A DNA stretch of 64,000 nucleotides from Aporrectodea caliginosa (taxonomy: Eukaryota > Annelida > Clitellata > Crassiclitellata > Lumbricidae): contig JACEVL010000209.1 of the NCBI GenBank assembly GCA_020284085.1, positions 565,001-629,000 on the forward strand, given 5' to 3'. Position 1 is the stretch's first letter, and each line of letters opens with the position of its first letter. Shown here piece by piece: positions 12,880 through 24,754 of this stretch. The notes under the pieces were generated by a model. It ran no database searches. It had not been told where the DNA came from and saw only the letters and a list, made by a program, of their open reading frames with translations. Position numbers and translations under genes: made by a program.

Positions 12880-12895
12880 ACACACACACCTGTAC
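12460..12895. repeat. TCTG/TCTC array ending in CA repeats
   Basis: Long tctgtctc and (ctgtct)n runs, with a block of (CCGT)n at about 12,531-12,550 and a pure (tctctg)n segment at about 12,735-12,830. Confidence 0.97.
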
Positions 12896-13194
12896 GCGCA
12901 CACACACCCACTCACCAAATGGCCGTACATATATACGCACCTATTCCGGTGCAATGGAGAAATGCTATCTACCTTTAGCTCTGCACTATATCGACCGATT
13001 CGATGATAGGCTTATTGTTTGTCGACTTTTAAGTCTACAGCACTGAGTGACCTCTGTGAAGTTCAGAGAAGCCAAACGGTCGCCTTCAGTGGAGGGACAA
13101 AGAAAGAGAGAAGTCGACGAGTGGAAATGACTTGCCTCTCATACCTAAAGACATGTCTCGTTCCATAGACGCTTTCAACCTATGTATGTCTTTT

Positions 13195-13735
13195 TGCAAG
13201 TCTTTTCCATTCATTTTTCTTCATTTTATTTTCTTCAATCATTTTTCTTCATTCATTTTATGTTTCTTCATTCATTTTCTTCATTCAATTTTCTTCATTA
13301 GGTTTTCTTCATTCATTTTTCTTCATTCAATTTTCTTCATTTTTCTTTCTTCATTCAATTTTCTTCATTTTTCTTTCTTCATTCATTTTTCTTCATGCAG
13401 TTTTCTTCACTCAGTTTTCTTCATTCATTTTTCTTCATTCATTTTTCTTCATTCATTTTTCTTCATTCAATTTTCTTCATTCATTTTTCTTCATTCATTT
13501 TTCTTCATTCATTTTTCTTCATTCAATTTTCTTCATTTTTCTTTCTTCATTCAATTTTCTTCATTTTTCTTTCTTCATTCATTTTTCTTCATGCAGTTTT
13601 CTTCACTCAGTTTTCTTCATTCATTTTTCTTCATTCATTTTTCTTCATTCATTTTTCTTCATTCAATTTTCTTCATGCAGTTTTCTTCATTCATTTTTTC
13701 ATTCATTTTTCCTGATTCATTTTGCATCATTCGTT
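13195..13735. repeat. TTCATTCATTTTTC minisatellite with higher-order organisation
   Basis: Tandem units of 14-15 bases (ttcattcatttttc and ttcattcaattttc). The variant series containing ttcatgcagttttcttcactcag occurs twice, about 198 bases apart (starts near 13,326 and 13,524). A multi-unit block has therefore been duplicated as a whole. The open frame through it is a translation artefact rich in Phe, Ser and His. Confidence 0.92.
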
Positions 13736-13739
13736 TTTC

Positions 13740-14189
13740 TCATTCTACACAATCTATGAGCGAACCAACTAACGAATGAACAAACGAATGAGTGAATGAC
13801 AGACAAGTATGCGAACGAATGAATGAATGAATTAATTAATTAATTAATAGTAGAAAGAACGAACGAATGAAAAAGAGAAGGAGCAAAAGAACAAAAGAAA
13901 TAAAGATGGCTAGAAAGAAAGAAGAGACGAACGAGTGAGAGATGACAATGCCCACCTGTTCGGATGCATGAACGAGTGATGTGATGAATGATGTTTCGTT
14001 TCGTAGACTAAAAGGAATCATTAAGAATTAGAAAGCGTGCCAAATTGACTTCAATGCATCTGGGTCTGGCTCACTGGGTCTGCAAATAGGTAAAGGGAAG
14101 GGTGGACGGACGGAGAAAAGGATTGACAGACAGACACACGAGACATCTATACAGACAGACAGACAGGCAGACAGACAGACAGACAGACT

Positions 14190-14228
<39 letters not shown>

Positions 14229-14475
14229 AGATTTAGAGAAGGACGGGCAAAAAGACATTAGGACAGACAGACATTAAGACAGACAGACAGAGACAAACAG
14301 AGACAGACAAACAGACAGACAGACAGAGACAAACAGAGACAGAGAGGCATACATACAGAGAGACAGAGGGAGAGAGACAGACAGACAGAGTAAAGGACGG
14401 ACGAAAGAACAGACGGACGGACCATAGAAAGGACAGAATGACGAACGGACGGACGGACGGACGGACGGACAAGTC
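13740..14475. repeat. GAATGA, CAGA, CTGA and GGAC short-repeat mosaic
   Basis: Successive short arrays: gaatgaatga (13,770-13,835), acagacag (14,125-14,185), actgactg (14,187-14,228), gacaaacagaga (14,280-14,390) and acggacgg (14,395-14,470). Nothing gene-like is seen. Confidence 0.9.
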
Positions 14476-14824
14476 CTCAACACGAGGACATTAAAAGCGC
14501 AATAAAAGGGATTAAAGAGATTTGATAGGAGAAATTAAAAGATTAATCGCTGGTGTGGACTCGATGGACTGCTTTCATCCCACCGATCCGAAGGGCACGT
14601 CAAACGTCGTAATTTGCGCTGACAGTTTTTATGTCCATCGAACGGATTCTTTTTCTGTCTTTGACAGATGCGTCTGACTGGCACCGATGACCATCAGATG
14701 CTGCCTCGGCTGCAGAGCCAGGAGAAGAAGAAGAAGGAAGAGGAAGGGAGGAAGAAGGATGCTGATGGCTCCGGCTTTTAACGAACCAACGCAGAATCAC
14801 CAAACTGCAGGCGGCTCATCATCA

Positions 14825-15425
<601 letters not shown>

Positions 15426-15734
15426 TTTCTGTCCTTCTCCCTCTTCCTCTGCCACTGCTTGTCCTCCACTCAGTCTTCCTCGCTCCACACCACTCTCACT
15501 CTGTCCATCCGATTCTTACTCCCTCACTTCATTCCTTCTTTCCTCCTCCCCTCTCCTTTCATCACTCCTTTCTCATGTCCTTCCTTTTGTCACTGTGCAC
15601 TGCCCTTCCTCTCTCTCTCCCTCGTTCTCTCCTTCCACCCCCTTCGCTCCATCCCTCTTCGGCGGCACACCGAGGCTCCGAAGGTCCCTGCTTTTTTTCA
15701 TCGGAGATTATTCAGCGAGGAGCACTCTGTATTC

Positions 15735-15900
<166 letters not shown>

Positions 15901-16009
15901 GGAAACAATAAGGCCGGGCAAAACAATTATCTTGTGAGTGAGACATACAGCAACGGAGAGATTAAGAGAAATAAGGATTGAGAGACAGACAGATACAGAC
16001 AGTGAGACA

Positions 16010-16191
16010 ACGACAGAATAAGTGAGAAGTATGACGACAAAGACAGAAGGAGACAGACAGAGAGGGATAGAGATAGAGAGAGACAGAGAGATACAGAGAA
16101 AGAGACAGTCATGCTGTCTCTTTCTCTGTATCTGTAGTGAGAGAGACAACGAGAGACAGAGACAGACAGACAGACAGCGAGAGAGAGAGAC

Positions 16192-16224
<33 letters not shown>

Positions 16225-16250
16225 GAGAGAGTCTTTTCAAGAGAAGCGCA
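16010..16250. repeat. GACAGA-rich tract containing a perfect hairpin
   Basis: Purine-rich gagaca repeats. At about 16,088-16,136, agatacagagaaagagacag is followed after a few bases by its exact reverse complement, which could extrude as a cruciform. From 16,330 to 17,030 I see no gene or repeat I can name. Confidence 0.8.
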
Positions 16251-17114
16251 TCTCTTCGTTCCCCCAAACTACTCCGAAACTGACCCCCATAGTCTTGTGC
16301 CACTTCCCTCCAAGTCAGAAACAGTTTGCCTTCCCTCCGTAGGGGTATAGTGACGTGGTGTTCGGTCACCACAATTCTTAAAATTGGTCATCGGACACTT
16401 TTTGACCATGTTCTGCAATTTTTTGCCACATGACGACGTTATTTTGGTTTAAATAAAGTTCAAGCAACGACAGCTAATGACAGTGTATTCTTGCGCATAC
16501 TTGACTATCGCAATGCTGATCACCTATAGTAGATTTGCTTACTTACACCATACTTATTGCTTGATGCTGCTTAAACTGGTGAAGTCATCCATCTTGTTGT
16601 AGTTGACGGTATCACATAAAGTGTGCTTTTATATTAAAGTGCCAAGAGGGAGTGTGGAAAGGAGAAAGCAAAGGAAGAGGGAAGGAAAGGGACTTTCTCG
16701 GGGTAGAGTAATGCCCTTGATTCCCTTTGCTCCTGTTTTCACCTAATGCCACAGTTACTGAGGTACTAATGTTACTGAGTGTGCATGGAATTTCGAAAGA
16801 AGTCTTAAAATGTTATCACCCTATTTTCATCGCAACTCTGTTGGGAAACTTTGGTATTCATGATACCCGTGACAAACTTAAGATCCTACTTCTAAAATAC
16901 TGTACCTCTTACATTTACCAGTTTAAGCTCATAACGTATTGAGGTTCCTACTTCTTATATACCTCTTACATTTGCAAATAATTATGAACTTATGACATAT
17001 TTAATTGTTTACTCACTGACCCATAGTTCCACTCATCTAGCTGTGCTGCGGTAACTGTGATATAGCTTACAAACCCTTATATCACATTCACCACCTGCCC
17101 TTATAACATAGACA

Positions 17115-17250
17115 CAGGCAGACCAAAAAGACAGACAGACAGACAGAAAGACTGACTGACTGACTGACTGACATATGGATAGACAGACAGAGGCAGACTG
17201 GACAATAGACAGACAAACAGACAGACAGACAGACCTAAAGATAGACAAAA
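17115..17250. repeat. GACA/CTGA microsatellite
   Basis: Short acagacag and actgactg arrays similar to those at 14,150-14,230. Confidence 0.88.
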
Positions 17251-17469
17251 ACAGAGACTGAAAGTCAAAAATCTTCATTTATTACATTGATAAACTATGC
17301 TTCAAGGGCATCCTGGTTCGCTTTCTCTCTCAGCCTCCTTGACCATTCATCTGCCCCTCTGTTCTATTTATGGTTACTGGTCTAATCAGTTTATGTGTGG
17401 CCAAGCCATGTCTACCATTACTGGAACCTCAGTTGCCTTGTAGATATAAAAGACACTGAACAGAGGTTT

Positions 17470-17665
<196 letters not shown>

Positions 17666-18129
17666 AAGACGATTTGTAAAGCGGGCTGTACATGAGTTCA
17701 GCAATCAATGAGAGTCATATGATTGTTTTAAAAGATTTGTCTTGAGCTGTGATTTAAATGTCTCCAGAGATTGTGAAATGTGCATTCCTTACAAGTGGTT
17801 TGAACTTCGAAACAAATCGCAATCGTAAATTCAAAAACTTTATGAAGCATTACTTAGAAACTAGTCTTCAGCTTATTCAAGAATGTTACTTCAAGTGGGA
17901 GAGGCTCTCCAGGGGACATAAGCGGTTGTTTAGGTTGAGAGAAGTGAAAAGGCAGCGAATGTGCTATGAAACTAGTTGCTCTGAAAAAGTTTAAAGCAAC
18001 GGAGAAAGTTTATAATTTTACGAAAGTGTCTGAACTTCGAACTTTGTTATCTAGTAGAAGTTTAATGCATTGGTTTTGGAGAAGTTATAAACTCGTCATG
18101 TATGGTACATTGGTACACGGTAGGAGATT

Positions 18130-18645
18130 GGTTGAGCAATGCAGAGAACCATCGACCAAAGCAAACAAGGTTCTGGGACAGATCAAAAGAACGGTAATCA
18201 GCAGAGACAACGCATCTTCTTGAGCCTGTACAAAACTCTGGTCCGGCCCCACTTGGAGTACTGTGTTCAAGTATGGAGTCCGTACACAAAAAAGGATAAG
18301 GAGGTGCTGGAAAAGGTGCAGCGGAGAGCAACTAAGATGATGAGAGGATCTGGAAAAATTACATATGAAGAGAGATTAGTGAATTGCGAATTAACAACAC
18401 TGGAAAAAAGAAGATGCAGAGGAGATCTCATTGAGACATAGAAGCTGATGACAAACAAAGAAGAAATACCATGTTCAAGATTTTTCAGCAGCAGAGTAGT
18501 GAATGCCTGGAATGAGTTGAGCGATGAGACGGTTTCGGTGGAGAAACTCGACAGCTTCAAGGCCAGGCTCAGACAGATGGGTATTAGAGACATGCAATTA
18601 GTGGTGGTTCTCACACAGTCTTCTGAACCACCGTAAATCTTGGTA
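18130..18645 (+). mobile_element. CR1-like LINE reverse-transcriptase C-terminal fragment
   Basis: The plus-strand frame reads through the phrases [19 protein letters not shown] and [10 protein letters not shown], then RFFSSRVVNAWNELSDETV. These are hallmarks of the thumb and connector region of CR1/Jockey-superfamily non-LTR retrotransposons. An in-frame TAG stands near 18,439, and the segment usually found between the GDLIET and RFFSSRVVN motifs is shortened, so the copy is dead. It is 5'-truncated, as usual for LINE insertions. Confidence 0.85.
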
Positions 18646-18654
18646 TATATAGAG

Positions 18655-18833
18655 ATCCTAAGTGGCCGAGTGGGTTGGTAGCCCGCTCTCCACGTCGGCG
18701 CCCCGGGCTCGCTTCCCGGTCGGTCGGTCGGTTTATCAGAGATTAATTTCTCGGATCTTTACTGCGGGTGGCTCGGTCGCAATATAAACGTGGAGTACAA
18801 TACAACTTACAATACAACACAACACAATATACT
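18655..18833 (+). mobile_element. SINE family D (Ser/Leu-tRNA-like head), 5' half of a composite element
   Basis: Starts tcctaagtggccgagtggg. The string TGGCCGAGTGG is the A-box form of tRNA-Leu and tRNA-Ser genes, and a degenerate B-box (gggctcgcttcccgg) follows at the right spacing. A body (ttatcagagattaatttctc, gatctttactgcgggtggct) and an acaatacaac tail follow. The same element, in the same arrangement, is at 36,498-36,683. Confidence 0.8.
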
Positions 18834-19065
18834 GGGGCGCGGTGGTATAGGGGTATGTTCGGTGCCTTGCAGCTGGAGGGTTGCGGGTTCGAATCCACCT
18901 CAAAGCCGCCGCGGAGGGACCCTGGGCAAGTCCTTCACTCGCAACTGCTCATGCGCTTCGGCGTGAAACTCCGATTCAGCGTCCGCGCAGTCGGGAGCGC
19001 CTCTGAATGGGCAATCTGGTAGAGGCGCTATAACAAGTGTTCAAATACAATACAATACAATACAA
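18834..19065 (+). mobile_element. SINE family C (tRNA-derived), 3' half of a composite element
   Basis: Head ggggcgcggtggtataggg and a perfect B-box GGGTTCGAATCC; body ccctgggcaagtccttcactcgca, gcgcttcggcgtgaaac and gggagcgcctctgaatggg; tail (ATACA)n. Other copies are at 36,684-36,935 (plus, again directly behind family D) and 30,228-30,443 (minus, alone). Confidence 0.88.
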
Positions 19066-19137
19066 AATATGTTATGTTATGTCTTATAGAAGTGCACGCA
19101 AGCATCATCGCTGTGATGATCTCCTATTATAATAATA

Positions 19138-19570
19138 CTAAGTCTCGTTATGTACGTCAACGGTAACCGTTGTCGTTGCTTCCTCACTGCAGCTGTTACG
19201 GAAGGAGCTGCTAGGGAAGAGATCGAGGTACGCGTCATCATCATCATCCTCATCCGATCCGTTTCCTCGAAGTGCATTCACCAGGTGGATGGGAGTGATG
19301 CTCTGGTGCTGCGAATCACGATTCCGAAGGGCAGCAGCATCCACGCGGAGGCAGCTGGAAGGGCTTCGAGCGATGCCAAAGACGACAGCAGCTTCTGATG
19401 GGGGTTGAAGACTGTGCTCCTCTGCCACTGGCTGCTGCTGCTGCTGATGCTGGTGGGATTGGGTGAGGTTGTCAATGATGCTCTCCTCCTCTGGGATGAC
19501 GGTCATCATTCGAGTGTCCATCCTGTGGAAGTTGGACACTTCTATGACCGGACGACGTCGATACTGGCGT
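19138..19570 (-). CDS. Predicted last exon: cytoplasmic tail of the mucin-like membrane protein
   Basis: On the minus strand a good splice acceptor (gataattacag) precedes an open frame that starts two bases into a codon and runs 144 codons to TAA at 19,138-19,140. The translation does not look like repeat: it starts [20 protein letters not shown], has a short His/Gln run and an acidic stretch [13 protein letters not shown], and ends in [10 protein letters not shown]. The only GT at the end of the transmembrane exon at 24,755 leaves a codon split after two bases (AG|A, Arg). The phases therefore fit and give a continuous basic juxtamembrane segment (RQRKRTR then RQYRRR). The 5.2-kb intron and the weak donor (AG|GTTCGA) keep the link an inference. 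No family is recognised. The acidic YLDL motif resembles hemITAM and YxxL sorting motifs. Confidence 0.6.
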
Positions 19571-19654
19571 CTGTAATTATCAGTCAATCAGGAAAACTAT
19601 TTATCTATTCACCAAGTCATTCACTCACCCACACATTCACTAATCCCCTCTCCA

Positions 19655-19895
19655 TCCACTCATCCATCCACATCATCCATCCATCCATCCATCCATCCAT
19701 CCATCCATCCATCCATCCATCCATCCATCCATCCATCCATCCATCCATCCATCCATCCATCCATCCATCCATCCATCCATCCATCCATCCATCCATCCAT
19801 CCATCCATCCATCCATCCATCATCATCCATCCATCCATCCAACCATCCATGCACATCCATCATCCATCCATCCATCCCATCCATCCACTCATCCA
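19655..19895. repeat. CATC tetranucleotide array
   Basis: About 150 bases of pure (ATCC)n, then catcatcc and ccaccc variants. It lies just upstream (minus-strand sense) of the predicted tail exon acceptor, inside the intron. Confidence 0.97.
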
Positions 19896-19949
19896 CCCAC
19901 CAAACCCACCCACCAAACCTACGAACCCATCGAGCGCTTCTGAGAGACT

Positions 19950-21220
19950 TTAAGTGGCGCTTTATCACTGCATATTTTAACGAATTTTGACTACTGGGAC
20001 AAAGACTGCCACGACTATGGGTCTGAGGGAGATTCGTAAGCTCCCCAGCCGGGGTTTGGGACGGAGCCCCAGCCGACAACGCATTTCAGAGCATTTGCTG
20101 CCAAATGGAGCCCGTTTTAACCACCTTATTTTACCAAATTTGCTTTTTATTATTATACATATCCCTATTTAAGTCATGCACAGAAGTATTAAAATATAAC
20201 ATAATTATTAGTTCATCATTTCATCATTTATTTCTGTAACCATCAGAACAGAAAACGAATACATGAAACAATAAGGCAACGGTTTCACATGTATTGGCTA
20301 CACGAAGGCCCAGAAGGGAATAGGGACACCTAAACATGTAAAAAAATACAGATAGGAAAAGAAAGACAGTTCAATCATACCACCAAAATAATTGATATAA
20401 ATAAGTCATTGACAGGCTGCGTGACTGTGATGCATTGGAGGAGCTGCAGCTACAGCAAACAATGAATGCCTTAATTTCAGCAAACACGACCAACTTCATT
20501 TTCCAATGTAGTTAGGCAAAGGAAAGAAAAAGCACGTCCCAGGATGGCTCTGACCATAATACAATCACATGCACGATGTATCCTGTAGTCAGCAAACGGG
20601 AATAGAAGAATAATTAATTATACCAACTATACCAATAAATATTTGCTTGATGGGTGACTGGGTGGACCCAACTTGGTCACCCATATGGGTCCACCCATGC
20701 ACCAAGTCTGCACTCTATTCATCGTGATAATCATACATGTTTCTACTTTTGACTAAGGAGTTTGATTAGAACTTAGAAATGACAGATTAATTAAAATATT
20801 TAATTCATAATAACCAGTTATGATTTCATCATGTAACCAATGTAATAAAGAAATTAGAAATATAATGAAATGCAAATTTATGCTATAAAATAATATACAC
20901 TTAGTTAAAAATAATGGTGTCTGAAACGGTAAAAGTGGAAATGCAGCAGTACTTCTTGGATTGTCACACTGCCCTATACGCTTTGTTATACATAATCTTT
21001 CCTTCGCTGCCAGATAGAGACATAATCATATAAACCATATAGTTTGCACCTGCATGTCCCAGAGATATACACTTATAGACTACGGCTTGTATATAACGTG
21101 TTAACTATAAACTATTTTTGTATTTATAGCGTGCATAGATTCAATTTTCGGATAATGTTTCATTCGTTGACTATTTCGAATTAGAAGGTTAATAATTTAA
21201 TATTGTAAACTAACATTAAA
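19950..21220. other. Intronic DNA with no recognisable feature
   Basis: AT-rich sequence inside the predicted intron of the mucin-like gene. I see no exon, tRNA or named repeat. A short GC-rich inverted repeat (agccggggtttgg / ggagccccagccg) is at about 20,047-20,075. Confidence 0.5.
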
Positions 21221-21239
21221 AGTAGAGTAGGCCTACTAT

Positions 21240-21420
21240 AGTATTACCGGGAACAAATCAGTAAATCACCCAAACTACTGAGACAAATCCTAAAAGTTTT
21301 AGGATTTGTCCCAGTAGTCAAACTACTGGGACAAATCCTAAAACTACTGAGACAAATCCTAAAACTACTGGGACAAATCCTAAAACTACTGGGACATTAA
21401 TTTTGTCCCGGTAGTTGTAC
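21240..21420. repeat. ~20-base tandem repeat (actactgggacaaatcctaaa) with an inverted copy
   Basis: Direct copies of aaactactgggacaaatcct occur at least five times. One copy is inverted, so actgagacaaatcctaaaa is followed at once by ttttaggatttgtcccagta, making a hairpin at about 21,280-21,318. Confidence 0.88.
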
Positions 21421-21489
21421 AGTTAAAACATACACTGCGGTTTATTGCTGCCTTGCAACATTATAAAGATTAGATTACATTACACCCAT

Positions 21490-22140
21490 CTACCCGATTA
21501 ACAATATCCCTCAATCCACCCACCCAACGACCACCCATACACCCTTCCACCCATCAATCCCCCCACACATACACACCGACCGATCCATTGATCGAAAACC
21601 TGGCTTCGTTCTGAAACTAAAGTGAGACACTGCAGAGGCAACAGAATCAGGTGCACCCGGAGCAGAGCCACCACAGCCGAGGAGGCGACGTCGTCGGCGT
21701 CGGCTGCACTCGCTGCACCGCTCGCCGCTCTTTGTCTGCCTTCCTCCTCTGAGACGGGAGACGACGACGTCGTCGCAGTCAGCCAAGCGCAGCGCCTCCG
21801 CCGATGATTGCTATCAGACGCAGATACGGTTATGTCATGTCCTCACACCACCACTCGGTCTACGCACCAGTTGCCTTACGGAAACACATGGCAATGCACC
21901 CGAGGGAGCAGAGAACGACGAAAGGGTGACCCCAGAGAAGGGTGCATAGCGATGTCGGGGTGAATGAACAGTGTGGGGGTGGACCGTGGAGGGGCAGCGA
22001 AGAAAGTAACAGCTCCATTTTTAATTTCTCTATCACGCTGCTTTGAAACGATGTCTACGGAATGCCCTGGTTGTCTACTCACCCTCTATTATAAATGGCG
22101 GTGATGTGTTTGGAGGGGTAAGAGAGGGGAGGGAGGGTCG
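21490..22140. other. GC-rich unassigned stretch
   Basis: A locally GC-rich region with gcg/cgtcg-rich sequence around 21,640-21,800 and overlapping Arg/Ser-rich frames on both strands. No domain, splice pattern or start context makes a gene convincing. Confidence 0.4.
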
Positions 22141-22326
22141 CTGGATAAACAGTGTACACATCTACATGATAGAATGTATGTAGAATGTATGGATGTAAAC
22201 ACAAAAGTGTCTCGCTTTCCATAGCGCCTTCTGGTAGGCTACCTCACGCTGGTTCCAGGATGAATGTCTACACCAGTCATGTCAGTGTGATACAGAAAGG
22301 TCTATACAGCATGTATTGATCTAGCA

Positions 22327-22860
22327 GTGTTGGATAGTTACTTTTCAAAAGCAACTATTTACAGTAACTAGTTACTGGAAAGGAAAGAGTAACTAGTTAC
22401 CCACAAATATGTACTTTAGAAAAAGTAACTAGTAGCTGATTACAGTTACCTTGAAAAAGTAACTAAGTATTTTAAGTTACTGTAAGTGTAAGTTAACTTG
22501 AACATTCAGCTCACACCATGATGAAATTAATCGATGAAATGGACAAAAAAAGGAGTTCTGAGACGTGAACACAAACAGAAATGTCCGGGTCACTTAACGC
22601 ACGTCAATCAAAGAATTTGCAGATTGAGGATAGAACACTTTTTATTATATTTGTAGCGTCAAAATCGAACTAGACAACGCGAACTTAGATTGTTTTAAAA
22701 GTAACGCAAAGTAACTACATTGCTTGCATTACCGTTATTTCATAAAACTTTCAGTAACCGCTGAGAGTTACCTTTGGTAAAAAGTAACCATTCACCCGAA
22801 AAGTTACCAAAATTGTAACTAGTTACAGTAACGCGTTAGCGGCGTTACAATTTACCTTAC
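22327..22860. mobile_element. hAT-like non-autonomous element (taactagttac-rich)
   Basis: The left end CAGTGTTGGATAGTTACTTTT matches a common hAT terminus. Both subterminal regions are dense in agtaactagttac words, ending at gtaacgcgttagcggcgttac. The right CAACACTG end is not visible, so the 3' end is decayed or truncated. No transposase frame is seen. Confidence 0.65.
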
Positions 22861-23229
22861 TTCCTATAGCGTTTTTATTGCCTCACTTGCTATCGAGCAT
22901 TTTAAGTATAGACCTACGTCAAATAGCGAAAGTGATTCATCTTTGTTGATATCAACGCTTACACTATCCATTTATTTCGGCAATTTAATTCTCCAATCTA
23001 TCGTATACGAAATCGCCAACGCTCTACCTCATGCAATCTGTTATAAAGGCTTTTGAGCACTCCGTTTTCACAAATCTTATCCTTATTCATTCTCTAAGTT
23101 TCTCTTCCATTTAATTCTCTCACCGTTCCAATTCAAAGTCCAGCAACTTTGGCCATCTGACTCTGCCTGCTTGACTCTGTGGAAATAGCTCTGAAGACTA
23201 TTCTGACCTTACCTCCCTGTCGATTTTGT

Positions 23230-23318
23230 TTTGACTGAGCGCCTGTGTATGCATAGTTCTAGCAAAGTAGCGTCTTTGGGGAACCCGTAACAATCTCGAA
23301 ATTACTATTACGATTCAT
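23230..23318 (+). mobile_element. Interspersed repeat family A, copy 1 (diverged)
   Basis: The pattern tttgactgagcgcctgtg ... gcaaagtagcgtctttgg ... aatctcgaaattactattacgatt matches the copies at 34,290-34,425, 45,605-45,970 (minus), 48,450-48,635 and 53,690-53,765 (minus). In the cleaner copies the order is gcgcctgtgaataagctggt, cgacttcgctttt, cgctgtagaaatatcgag, tacgattacgatta, which looks like the 3' end of a retroposon. Confidence 0.6.
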
Positions 23319-23597
23319 TCTCTGCGTCACTTCGCCACATTTTCCAAGTCTTGTTGTCGTCTGTTTCTGCCTGTTTCGTGTTGTCTGTTGTTTCTTTGTT
23401 GACAACATGCATACAACATCTGTTGTCTGTTTTGTGTCTGTTTTGTGCTGTTGTTTGTTGCCTCCTCGTTGTTTATCTGTTGTCTGTATGCTGTCTATCG
23501 TTTTGTTTTATGCATATTCAGCTGTGGTGTATAAAGCCATATATCATACTAAAGTCAGTTAGCCTAATGCATTAATGCCAGCTAATGGACTCTAATT

Positions 23598-23700
23598 AGA
23601 ATATCAATCAATCAATCAATCAATCAATCAGTCAAAATTTATATAGCACTCCTTCGAGATCTCTACTAAGAGGAGCTCCCGACTCAGGCCTGGCGAAAAA
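23598..23700 (-). mobile_element. LINE 3' end with (ATCA)n tail, minus strand
   Basis: (AATC)n, then aaaatttatatagcactccttcgagatctctactaagaggagctcc. The reverse complement matches the element at 54,925-55,022 (gggagcgcttctgagtagag, gaggtgctatataaattc, then (ATTG)n). This is the recurrent LINE 3' end seen with different tetranucleotide tails. Confidence 0.7.
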
Positions 23701-23771
23701 AACAGTATAGGCCCCTATCTCTTAGTCCGGAAGATGTTGAAGGTAGGTGGACTAATTAGTCAAAAGATGAG

Positions 23772-24197
23772 CAGAGTGCGGCCGTACGTTACTTACCAGA
23801 ATAACGTACCCGTATCGTACGTAGGCTACGTACGTTCTCAAAAAACATAGCATACGCGTACGTTAAAAATGCAATTGCAGTTGCACTGTTGTAGAATGAA
23901 CAAGATACACCTATAGAAGAATCGGTGTACATCCATGCAAATGATCGTCCTTAGGACAAAATAAATCATGTGAATTATCACGAGACAGCTGTTGAGTGGA
24001 ATTATGAGCGTGGTTGCTCTGATAGTAGCAGTGATTCCAGTGACACTGAGTCCAAAACTGAACAGATGAGTGATACACACGAGAATGAATTGATGTTAGC
24101 GTACACCAACGTACGGCATGATAACGTACGCGTACCGTACACGTACGTCATAGGCAAAATAGCGTACGTTCCGTATGTAATACGGTGCACGTTGGAG
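23772..24197. mobile_element. Non-autonomous DNA element with CGTACG-rich ends
   Basis: Both ends are dense in cgtacg and gtacgtt words. The left end (gagtgcggccgtacgttac) and the right end (gtaatacggtgcacgtt) are imperfect inverted repeats, the organisation of other hAT-type elements here. A central frame reading DSSSDSSDTESKTEQ could be a transposase scrap. I found no clean target duplication. Confidence 0.5.
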
Positions 24198-24379
24198 CAG
24201 ACCAAGAGATGGATCCATATGTGCAGAGATAGATGGATTGAAAAGTAGGTCAATCCATGGATTGAAAAGTAGATGAATTGAGAATTATGTAGGTCAATGC
24301 ATGGATTGAAAAATGGATGAATTGAAAAGTAGGTCAACAGATGAATTAAGCAACAGATAGATAGTTCGATATCTGTGAG

Positions 24380-24525
24380 GCACAGCAGTCGAATGGATAG
24401 AACGATTAGCCTGCAACGTTGAGAATTCGGATTCGAGCCTTAACTCAGAGGGTCACTGTGTGAGGAGGACCTTGAGCTATAGTCCTTCACACACAAATTG
24501 CTCCGCGCCATCGGACTTGTATGAT
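24380..24525 (+). mobile_element. Degenerate tRNA-derived SINE
   Basis: Possible A-box (gtcgaatggatagaacg) and B-box (ggattcgagcc) lie at tRNA-like spacing. They are followed by accttgagctatagtccttcacac and cgcgccatcgg, which parallels the body of SINE C (tgggcaagtccttcac, gcgcttcgg). It is probably a relative of family C. A degenerate pentamer repeat (attgcattgt) follows to about 24,712. Confidence 0.55.
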
Positions 24526-24754
24526 CTTGTGTGCCATTCTGAACTTTGGAAGGAGGGCAATATCAAATGCATCGCATTACAATAATACTTGTTGTTATAT
24601 TGTATTGCATGCCATCGTATTGTTTTTTTGTCGCATTGCATTGCATTGTATTGCCTTGTATTGCATTACATTGCATTTTATTGTATTGCATCGTATTGTC
24701 TTTGTCTATAGATAAGCATTAGGTTAATCGATATATTATTGGCGAATATCGAAC

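Noticed and set aside
13132..13779. 215-residue Phe/Ser/His-rich frame
   Set aside because: Translation of the TTCATTCATT minisatellite. The unit is not a multiple of three throughout.
18834..19065. Functional tRNA gene
   Set aside because: It has a good B-box but no closing acceptor stem, and the sequence recurs as a dispersed SINE with a body and ATACA tail.
21511..21807. Arg/Ser-rich frames in a GC-rich block
   Set aside because: Overlapping on both strands, with no domain or splice support.
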